From NCBI RefSeq assembly GCF_003286415.2, contig NZ_CP043450.1, positions 2,790,001 through 2,854,000 of the forward strand: a DNA stretch of 64,000 nt. Reading direction: 5' to 3'. Under the pieces are notes generated by a model. That model was given only the letters and a program-made list of their open reading frames with translations. It had not been told where the DNA came from and made no database searches. A program made the position numbers and the translations under genes. Origin of the DNA: Mucilaginibacter rubeus (GTDB lineage: Bacteria; Bacteroidota; Bacteroidia; Sphingobacteriales; Sphingobacteriaceae). Position 1 is the first letter of the stretch. The number at the start of each line of letters is the position of its first letter. Of this stretch, positions 47,837 through 55,743 are shown one piece after another.

Positions 47837-50550
47837 TTTCTTATTTTTTTAAATGATGGATGCATCGTTATTATTACATTGTTGTTAATAAATAAAATAC
47901 ATTCTTCGCCGTCGGACATTTTGCCTTTGTAAGCACCCAAGCGTTTTATATATCTTCTGTTTTTAAACGCTAAAGCCATTTCCTGTTGCTTGCGTTGCTT
48001 GCTCCAACTATCTGGAAAAAACGTAGAATAACCTTTGTTTGAACTTTTCTTAATGAATTGAGGTTTAAACATTTCTTCATTCCAAATGCGTATTTTGGCC
48101 TCGTAATAACCTAATCCTGTAGGTCCTACATCTCTTTTCGAGTTTTCTATGATTTCTACCTTGTCTTTCACAAGTGCCTCTATAGCATGCACTCCTTTTG
48201 AATCTTTAATATAATCTCTTTCTAAAAGAGGATCTCCTCCATCTTTCAATATTCGCGTTGGCCGTCCTTCAAATATTTCGATTTGTAATTCTGGTGAATC
48301 ATTTATTATAAATTTTAAGTCTCTTAAAAAGTCAATATCTTTTCTTAAAGTTCTAAAAATTGCGAGATCCTCAACATCTTTCCATGTATCTATCAAAGTA
48401 TTGTCGTTATTAAGTGCATTAAGCACGTCGGGATCTGCATTACCAAAATCGCCTATAAAATCGTCTCGTTGTAAAAGCGTAAATTCATTTGGCAAGCCTG
48501 CCTGATCTATTCTTCTCCATATGACAGAATCTTCACCAAACTGCTGGACTAATCTAACACGAAAAATTTCTTTTAATTGATCTGCATCACCAGCGAACCT
48601 CGTTAATATGGCTAAAGCATCAGAGTTAAAATCATCCGGGAGAGGCCCTTGTAGTAATCGTTTTGAAGCATTACTCATTAACCTCGATGTTGCCAAATCC
48701 AAAGCACCCGAGAAGAGTTGCATGACTATGAAAATATTATCCAGCTTGGTATAAAATTCACATTTAGCTTTATCGTACTCGGTACCATTGATATCACAAT
48801 ACAATTCCTTTTTTTTGCTATATGTAATAAATATATTGCCTAACGAACCTGTGATTTCAACTACTCCTAAAACTCCCTGAGCAAATTCATATGTTGCTAA
48901 AATGTCGCCAGCCGCCGCTGTTTCTAAGCCTAATGCTACGCGCCCTAATTTATAAATGGTTCTGATATGCCGCAGCTTACTCAGATTTCCTATTCCGGTT
49001 GCAGTGAGCAAGATATCAACTGTCAATTGTATACCTGTGATTAAATTTTCTGTTTCTTTTTTATCATCAATATATTTTAAGTAGAAAATTGGAAGGGCTG
49101 CAGTATCTTCACCGTTAACGCTTACCGAGATAAAATTAATGCTCGCTGTATTAGCATCTGTATTTTTTATAGTTATTGTTTGGTAAATATTGTAAGTACC
49201 AATTATGTCCGTTGGTAGTTCAGCTATTTTCTCAGTGACATCTATTTTGGTACCCTCAAAAGAAAAATCATAATTAGTGGTATTAAAAATCCAAAACTCT
49301 TTCGCAGCCTCATAATCTAAAGCAACTGGTTTATTGACGTACTGTGAGGGATCTATTACATTATCCTTCAACGTACCATCAATATCATAAGGATTATACG
49401 AGCTTAACAACCAAAGTTTATATAGTTCACTAATTAAAATCTTCAAGTTTTCAGCACCAATCCCTTTATCATTAACCTTATCATATAAAACCTGAAATAA
49501 TGTTACATCGTCATCATAATCGGTTACACTAAAATTCACTAAACCAGCCAAAAACTCATCAACTTGAGTTGAGTCTACAGAACGAACTATTTTTATCACA
49601 TATTCTTCTTCATTTATAATATTTGGAATTACACCCGATATTTCTCCTAAAATTGTTCCGGTTGCAATAAGTTTAAGGATAATAATTTTGTTATATGCCG
49701 GTACAATTTTCAAGGCATTTATTGGTAAAATATATCCCAGCCAATACAATCGGTTTTCGATTTGTTCATTTACGGGGCTTGAAATTATAACCTGATTAGA
49801 AAAAGCACTATCATAAAAACTTGTCAAATTATCAAGGTACTCTTGAATGGTTTGCAAAGTTGGATTTATAAATATAATACCATCAGTCCATTCATTATTT
49901 TGATTTAATATGTATGTGTTTAAATCAGAATCCTTGTTTAACGAAGGAAAAATCTCTTTGTTTATCCTGTGAATCTGCAGTGCGATCAGAGATATTAAAT
50001 AAGCTCCCGAGTCCTTATCCCCTATAAAACCATCGTTTGTAATAAAATGAATATTGTTTAAATAAAAAGCCTTACCAACCGGGTTTAAAGGAATATCTAA
50101 CGGCGGAGCCACTTTAACAGTTCTGGCAGGGAGTAAAATACTGCCTAAATCATCTGCTATAATTTTTTCGCCTGCAACAAAATCCCAGGTATACCTGTCA
50201 ACTTTGCAGAAATCACTATAAGGTGCTTCAATTCTTAGTTTTTGAACAATTACGGCATCATTATCTACGGCGAGCGCGATATTGCCATCCTTTAATTTGG
50301 CAGTAACGAGCTCATTTAATTTGATTTTTTTGCCTAAATATTGTAAAAACTTAACCTGATCGTAAAATCCAGCAGTAGCATACTTTTTACCAACATCTTC
50401 TGGTCGAAAATCACCGGAATATATATGGCTGTATTTTATATTTTTAAGAGCAAACCCTGTTACGAATCCAGTCTTATTTTGAAATTGAACTTCAGACAAG
50501 TCTGTTATCCTCCTGACTTTATAATCAATAAAAACTGCTACATCTGCCAT
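47833..50550 (-). CDS. Putative polymorphic toxin with C-terminal EndoU-like nuclease domain
   Basis: The 905-aa product has no signal peptide. Residues 1-490 are an unrecognised N-terminal carrier region. Residues 503-578 are a long hydrophobic/amphipathic stretch (ITGIQLTVDILLTATGIGNL and following) like the pre-toxin segments of polymorphic toxins. Residues about 786-905 resemble bacterial EndoU-type RNase domains: GVHAIEALVKD, YYEAKIRIWNEEMF, STFFPDSWSKQRKQQE at 842-857, and INNNVIITMHPSF near the end. Such domains cut RNA in target cells. The start codon lies one base after the stop of the 724-aa gene, and the stop overlaps the immunity gene. Base use is much AT-richer than in the flanking giants, a sign of module exchange. 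Nuclease family moderate; toxin role inferred. Confidence 0.6.
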   Translation of the reverse strand: MADVAVFIDYKVRRITDLSEVQFQNKTGFVTGFALKNIKYSHIYSGDFRPEDVGKKYATAGFYDQVKFLQYLGKKIKLNELVTAKLKDGNIALAVDNDAVIVQKLRIEAPYSDFCKVDRYTWDFVAGEKIIADDLGSILLPARTVKVAPPLDIPLNPVGKAFYLNNIHFITNDGFIGDKDSGAYLISLIALQIHRINKEIFPSLNKDSDLNTYILNQNNEWTDGIIFINPTLQTIQEYLDNLTSFYDSAFSNQVIISSPVNEQIENRLYWLGYILPINALKIVPAYNKIIILKLIATGTILGEISGVIPNIINEEEYVIKIVRSVDSTQVDEFLAGLVNFSVTDYDDDVTLFQVLYDKVNDKGIGAENLKILISELYKLWLLSSYNPYDIDGTLKDNVIDPSQYVNKPVALDYEAAKEFWIFNTTNYDFSFEGTKIDVTEKIAELPTDIIGTYNIYQTITIKNTDANTASINFISVSVNGEDTAALPIFYLKYIDDKKETENLITGIQLTVDILLTATGIGNLSKLRHIRTIYKLGRVALGLETAAAGDILATYEFAQGVLGVVEITGSLGNIFITYSKKKELYCDINGTEYDKAKCEFYTKLDNIFIVMQLFSGALDLATSRLMSNASKRLLQGPLPDDFNSDALAILTRFAGDADQLKEIFRVRLVQQFGEDSVIWRRIDQAGLPNEFTLLQRDDFIGDFGNADPDVLNALNNDNTLIDTWKDVEDLAIFRTLRKDIDFLRDLKFIINDSPELQIEIFEGRPTRILKDGGDPLLERDYIKDSKGVHAIEALVKDKVEIIENSKRDVGPTGLGYYEAKIRIWNEEMFKPQFIKKSSNKGYSTFFPDSWSKQRKQQEMALAFKNRRYIKRLGAYKGKMSDGEECILFINNNVIITMHPSFKKIRK

Positions 50551-50551
50551 A

Positions 50552-52726
50552 TTACAAGGAAATTTCGAGGTCTAAAAACAGTGAAGTGATGGGCGTATCT
50601 TTTATAAAATCCGAATAATCTTTTGAAAAGTAATACCGATTATCTAATGAATAGACAAAGCCCCCTGGCTCATTTAAGACTAATCTCAATTCTCCAACAC
50701 CGGTTTCACCAACTATTCCCACGTTATATTTTCGATATTGAATACTTTCTGACGATATTAATGAGCTACCATCTTCGAATAAATCGATCAAGAACAATCT
50801 CGGATTTATTAATTCGTTCGTTTTGATTAAATCTTTTAAAAGATCATTTTCGTTCTTTGTCAACCCTAAAATTACTTTAGTAGGAATTGTACCATCCGTT
50901 GACGAAAGTTTTAGTCCTGTTACAGTTTGAGTGCTATCTGTGAAAGTTTTTATATAATAATAAAATGGAGGAGGCAATTGATAGGCTTTATTATCAGCTA
51001 CTGTTCCTGAAACCGAAGGAGATGACTTTGAGTCAGCCGTTACCGTTCCAGAAATTGTTACTACATTGTTTAACACATCAACTGATTCTGAAATATAGCT
51101 GACCCTATTTAGCGTTTGCGTAGCCTCGTCACCCGTATTTATTTCATCGCTCACTACCGTTGTCTGAACTGCAGAAACTCCATATTGAATATTACCATAA
51201 TAATGGTTAATGAGCTTTAATTTTTGGAGTGTTATTGAGCTATTGGAAGTATCATCACCAGCTTTTAATAAAGGTGTAGCATTGATCCCATCAAATACAT
51301 CATCGAAAAAGTTTGGCTGTGCCAATACGTCCACTGTTTCTCCCTGATCATTAGTTACCTGCCCTGCAACGTATTTGTACGTCATCCCCTGATAAATCAG
51401 AATATTAAAACAGGCAATATTCAATTTATTATTATCGGCACCCGTTGCCGGGTTGGATAGTGCAATAACCTTTGTTAAGGCTATGGGACTACCCTCGGCA
51501 TCTACGGGGAGTTTTAAGTCATCCGGCCCGCAAAAATTATTGCCCTGCGCGTTATCTACCTGGGCTACCTGCCCGTAAAACATTGTATTAGGATTATTAT
51601 CCGTAACAAATTGCAGAAATATGGTATTTAGTTCGCCCGCATGGTTTTGCAGGCCTTCATCCAGCAACAACGGCCAACCTTGACTACCATAGATCACCGG
51701 GGTAAGCGAATTCGCCATATTTCCTGTTTTCAAGGACTCAGCCCCGTTTTCTTCAATCAGGTAATTTCCATAGAAATTATAAGAGCGTGTCCGGTCGCTT
51801 TGGATATACAGGTAGATCCGGTTTTTTGTGGCGAAACGATCAATAACAGAAGTATAGATATCCTGTCCTTTTTTAACCGATGAGGCCCCTGCCTGATAAA
51901 CTGTTACGCTACCGGTATCAATGCAATGAAAACCGAAGTAAGCAGCCACATCTAAAAACTGGGTTATCTGCTCTCGTTTAACTTTCGAGGCGAAACTATC
52001 CGCCTGCGCATCAATCATAATCATAGACTCTGCCAGGCGTGCATAAGCCAGATCAAACACAAAATCTCCATTTGGTTCCGGCAGGGAGTAATCACCATAA
52101 TTCAACACTATATCTATTCCACAGTTACCTTCCGCAAATCTGCCCAGAGATGAAGCCATTTTAATTAATGGTAATTCAAACGCTCCCGCACTGTCTTCCT
52201 CAAATTCACCGTTATTCTCCACAATAACAGCTTCCTTAAAGAAAAAGCTATCAAGAGAGAGGTTGTCTGTTTGATGGTCCGGATCAAAACCAATGTATTT
52301 GGCCAGGAATTCGGGAACCCCACCCTCAGCACCCTGGTAAAATGCCGTGAAGGCAGCATTGATCTTAGCAATAAAATCAGATGAAGATTCTGTAGGCGGA
52401 AGCACATTGTCACCTGTAAAAAAATCACCTTTCTTAAGCCCCCGGTAAATGAAATATTTGATATTCAAACCAGCGATAGGCTGTTGATATGGCCGTAGTA
52501 TCAGGTTTACCCTGTTGGTGTCACCAGCCTGCGGCTGAATCAGCACAATACCGCTGCAAATCGCGTACGCCATAGTATCGCCACTTGCCGTAAACTTGCT
52601 GGTTAAACGGAAAGCCTGATCGCTAACCGGCCCAAAGGCCTGCTCTGCTACCTGGCTGATCGCGGCCGGATCAGTAAAAAAACAAGATGTTGGAGAAAAT
52701 CTGGATATATAACTGTTGTTTGGCAT
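50552..52726 (-). CDS. Uncharacterised 724-aa protein coupled to the toxin gene
   Basis: There is no signal peptide or membrane helix. Residues about 1-60 include SCFFTDPAAISQVAEQAFG. Around 75-115, IVLIQPQAGDTNRVNLILRP leads to GLNIKYFIYRGLKKGDFF. The next 300 residues are mixed alpha/beta, with TKNRIYLYIQSDRTRSYNFY near 290, and the C-terminal half is beta-rich. The stop is separated from the toxin ATG by one base (TAA-T-ATG), so the two are translated together. This suggests a loading, carrier or scaffold partner for the toxin, but no family is recognised. The C-terminal half is AT-richer than the N-terminal half. Confidence 0.5.
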   Translation of the reverse strand: MPNNSYISRFSPTSCFFTDPAAISQVAEQAFGPVSDQAFRLTSKFTASGDTMAYAICSGIVLIQPQAGDTNRVNLILRPYQQPIAGLNIKYFIYRGLKKGDFFTGDNVLPPTESSSDFIAKINAAFTAFYQGAEGGVPEFLAKYIGFDPDHQTDNLSLDSFFFKEAVIVENNGEFEEDSAGAFELPLIKMASSLGRFAEGNCGIDIVLNYGDYSLPEPNGDFVFDLAYARLAESMIMIDAQADSFASKVKREQITQFLDVAAYFGFHCIDTGSVTVYQAGASSVKKGQDIYTSVIDRFATKNRIYLYIQSDRTRSYNFYGNYLIEENGAESLKTGNMANSLTPVIYGSQGWPLLLDEGLQNHAGELNTIFLQFVTDNNPNTMFYGQVAQVDNAQGNNFCGPDDLKLPVDAEGSPIALTKVIALSNPATGADNNKLNIACFNILIYQGMTYKYVAGQVTNDQGETVDVLAQPNFFDDVFDGINATPLLKAGDDTSNSSITLQKLKLINHYYGNIQYGVSAVQTTVVSDEINTGDEATQTLNRVSYISESVDVLNNVVTISGTVTADSKSSPSVSGTVADNKAYQLPPPFYYYIKTFTDSTQTVTGLKLSSTDGTIPTKVILGLTKNENDLLKDLIKTNELINPRLFLIDLFEDGSSLISSESIQYRKYNVGIVGETGVGELRLVLNEPGGFVYSLDNRYYFSKDYSDFIKDTPITSLFLDLEISL

Positions 52727-53053
52727 AATTTCGATTAATCCTTGATAACAATCTCAAAAACTTTCTTTATCTAACAGTAACAAATTGATGGTACCCCATC
52801 CCCGCTATCTTTCACTCTATATTTTCATTTTCAAGCACTGATTTATGTTTGATCGCTATTGCTCTTTTTTAATTTTTTAAAATCATAGTTCCGCGAAGTC
52901 ATTAGTAATCTACCCGATAAACAGCTTACCAAATTCATTTTCTACTTTTTGAGTTCGGATATGGCTCCATAGAGACATCAGCAAGAATGTTGCAACAATG
53001 CTTTTCAAGGAGATTTAGAGTTTTATAAATAGTTATAATTGATTCAAAAATTT
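52727..53053. other. Intergenic stretch without recognisable gene
   Basis: These 327 AT-rich bases lie between the 633-aa and 724-aa genes. I see no open frame worth calling, no strong hairpin terminator, and no match to the Bacteroidota TTTG/TAnnTTTG promoter on the minus strand. Confidence 0.5.
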
Positions 53054-54955
53054 TCAGCCGAGCTGAATAATGGCTGTTTGCGTGTTTTTATTATATTTTA
53101 AGGATCCCACCTTAAAGGCAGTTCCCGGGTTATGATCATGATTGGAAACCATAGTTGTTAGATCAAAAGAGTTAGAACTCACAGGCGTCCCACCGGTATT
53201 GACAAATTCTGTACCGTCCAGGCTCATACTTCCCCCAAGATAAGTCTTTAGTGATAGCGTAAAGTTCCCAGTCTGCGGCTGACCGTACCAAACTGCGTAC
53301 AAACCAATTTCCACAATAGCAGGTGATGCGGGATAAGCAGCGAGAAAACTCCTGATCCCAATCAGTACTCCCTCTGCTGTTGTATTAAACGTTTGACTAT
53401 CCAGTCCCCACCATAAATAAGCATCCGAGGCCGGAACCGTGTTTGGCGGCACCGTGGCGTTCGCGTTACCGTAACCTACATATATATTATCCACCGGTGT
53501 CCCATTATTTTCATAGCCCACCAAAATATCCAGATCGGTTCCATCCGTGGTATTCCAGTTGTAACTTACCGCCATAAAATCAAAATTATCGATGCCGGCT
53601 GTATCCGGTGTCTTGTAGGTTACCGTTCGCGTGGCCACATGGTAAGTTAATTCAATGATGCTCGGCAACACTGCTTCCGAATGGTCACCGTTGGCACCTC
53701 CTGCCACCTTGCTGGTAAAATTCTGGATAGGCGCTGTACTAACGCCGCCAGTTGAAGATGGTATATAAGAACCTGAGCTCCCGTTCAGCACCATGACTGC
53801 TCCGTAACTTTTAGTTCCGAAAGCGCCTGTTATTGGTGCCGCAGCAGCCGACCTCCCGCGAATATCCATAACGAATTCGGTGACTGCCGGATAGTCCGCA
53901 ACGAGTTTTTCCAGATTAAACTCCAGGCGCCAGTTCAATACCGGCTGCGCAATCAGGTCAGAAGCTAAGATATAGGCATTTGCCGCAGCAGTTAAAGGCA
54001 CAATGTTATTGCCACTATATGCCGCCATATGAGCTACAGAGACTTCAGAATTGGCAATCAAACCAATAACATCCAATGAGGTATCCGAGAACAAGTCAAC
54101 CGTGAGCACACCGGCAGGTAGCGGAGTTTGTGTGGTATCATTGACAATAATTTGTTTAGACAAATCAGTATCGCCTGCTTTGGAAGCCGTGATAGTGACA
54201 CTCCGGGTATCTCCCGCGTTATAATTCGGCTCAGCATAGTATACGTTGCCACTGAATACCCCTTCAGTAGCTGAAAACGTATACCCTGCGGTAATATTCT
54301 GCGTAGTACCGTCTGACATTGTAGCGATCACCTGATAAGTTGCGGTTGCACCTTCATCCACCGAAGATGGGCCGGAAATTGTACGTGAGACGATCACAAT
54401 AGGTGAAGTATCTTCGATAGTGATCTGCCGGAACACATCCGGAGCCCCTTTTCGCTTTGCGGTGATGGTAGTCTGGCGAGTATCCTGGGGCGTATCATTC
54501 TTTGAGACCGTAAAGTGGTTGCCAGAGAATGTTCCATCGGGGCAGGAAAAGCTATAATCGGCTGTGAGGTCACGGCTGCTACCGTCTGAAAACGTTGCGA
54601 TCAGTGAATAGTCCGCGCTCTCACCTTCAGCTACAGAATCGGGTCCGATAATAACGGCAGCTACCGGCACAGAACAAGTAACTATGAACAGCGATTTCGT
54701 CCCAGACCACCCTTCCGCGGTAAGTATTCTGCCACTGAGCGCGTAACTCCCGCAGGCAAACGTACCTGACAATTCAGGTGTTCGCACATCTGCGATAAGT
54801 TCATCATCGATATACCATTCATAAGCGAGCACCGAAGCCTGATCGGCCGCACTATCAAAACTAAATTGAAAATCAGCCTGTTGTCCGGTTATTATCCGTT
54901 CACCTTGAATACTAAAGGGCGGACCTGTCAAACTACTCGTATTAACCATATTCAT
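53054..54955 (-). CDS. 633-aa protein with tandem bacterial Ig-like repeats
   Basis: It has no signal peptide. After an N-terminal PKD/Ig-like region (residues 15-95), two tandem repeats of about 95 residues follow. One starts at IGPDSVAEGESADYSLIATF and one at ISGPSSVDEGATATYQVIAT; both have the T-S-D-G-(S/T) turn, TFSGN/VFSGN and ITA(K/S)K positions typical of BIg2-type domains. The last 330 residues are a different beta-rich region with WGLDSQTFN and GLYAVWYGQP. Such Ig modules decorate phage particles and adhesins. It is the first gene of the 32-55 kb cluster and may be a surface or fibre component; no catalytic motif is seen. Confidence 0.55.
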   Translation of the reverse strand: MNMVNTSSLTGPPFSIQGERIITGQQADFQFSFDSAADQASVLAYEWYIDDELIADVRTPELSGTFACGSYALSGRILTAEGWSGTKSLFIVTCSVPVAAVIIGPDSVAEGESADYSLIATFSDGSSRDLTADYSFSCPDGTFSGNHFTVSKNDTPQDTRQTTITAKRKGAPDVFRQITIEDTSPIVIVSRTISGPSSVDEGATATYQVIATMSDGTTQNITAGYTFSATEGVFSGNVYYAEPNYNAGDTRSVTITASKAGDTDLSKQIIVNDTTQTPLPAGVLTVDLFSDTSLDVIGLIANSEVSVAHMAAYSGNNIVPLTAAANAYILASDLIAQPVLNWRLEFNLEKLVADYPAVTEFVMDIRGRSAAAAPITGAFGTKSYGAVMVLNGSSGSYIPSSTGGVSTAPIQNFTSKVAGGANGDHSEAVLPSIIELTYHVATRTVTYKTPDTAGIDNFDFMAVSYNWNTTDGTDLDILVGYENNGTPVDNIYVGYGNANATVPPNTVPASDAYLWWGLDSQTFNTTAEGVLIGIRSFLAAYPASPAIVEIGLYAVWYGQPQTGNFTLSLKTYLGGSMSLDGTEFVNTGGTPVSSNSFDLTTMVSNHDHNPGTAFKVGSLKYNKNTQTAIIQLG

Positions 54956-55743
54956 TATTCGTTTTTCGGCGGCAGGAAATACCTGCTTCCCGATTATATG
55001 CTAATAATCACAATCCAAAGACAAGCACTCAACGATGATTTTTCATCTGCTTTCAACCTGTTAACAATAGCCAATCCACGAAATTCTATCAGCTTCCGGC
55101 ATCATCTATTTCAGGAGAAAAAAAACTATCAATAATTAGTATGGAATACTATTTTTCATAAAAAAATGGTTTAGCCAAAATATTCAGGAGCTTATGAGTC
55201 AACGTAACATCCCTTTAAGCAGCTTTTTTTAATTGCGTGATTTAAGTTTAGGTTAAATTCAATTTACATTACAGATAAAAAAAATACAACTTTATATATC
55301 TGCAAGAAAATTTATTAGCAAAGCATGTTTTAACTACATCCTCCTAAGGTAAAGATAGACAAGTAATATTAAAATCAAATGTTTTAATTAAAATACTTAT
55401 GAACATATATTGAAATTAAAATCTTTGGTACTATCACGGGCATCAATGAAGATAATCCAGACCTTTCTTTACTCGATCGCTTCTTAAAATCGCTCATACT
55501 AAACCAGCATAGCGAAATGTATCTCTGCATTTGAAACAGCGCATCTATCGAAATAATTAATTAAGCTGTTTCTAAGAGAGATCGTTCAAAGCCCAATACT
55601 TTTCATTCTGCTAAGCCATTTTGCAATAAAAAAAGGCTGTACTATAATTTATAATACAACCTCTTCTTTGTGGATTTTAAACATAGTACCTGCTGCTATA
55701 TCAGCGGAAGTTTAATCTATATCATAGGTAAGCACCCTATCTC
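54956..55743. other. Intergenic stretch of 790 bases
   Basis: This AT-rich region separates the fibre/toxin cluster from the permease gene. It contains the permease terminator at 55627-55662 and a small dyad GCAGG-AAATA-CCTGC near 54970. A plus-strand open stretch around 55410-55530 (reading GINEDNPDLSLLDRFLKSL) lacks a start codon and is too short to call. Nothing else was recognised. Confidence 0.45.
55627..55662 (-). terminator. Intrinsic terminator after the FtsX-type permease gene
   Basis: AGGTTGTA and TACAGCCT (minus strand; one mismatched position) form a stem around an AT-rich loop, followed by seven T. It lies about 80 bases beyond the permease stop. Confidence 0.6.

Noticed and set aside
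31876..54955. A complete prophage or complete contractile injection system
   Set aside because: No integrase, terminase, portal, capsid, sheath, tube, baseplate or lysis gene is visible, so only a fibre/cargo island is claimed.
55410..55530. Short plus-strand open stretch reading GINEDNPDLSLLDRFLKSL
   Set aside because: It has no start codon, is about 40 codons long, and matches no family I know; kept only as a note in the intergenic entry.
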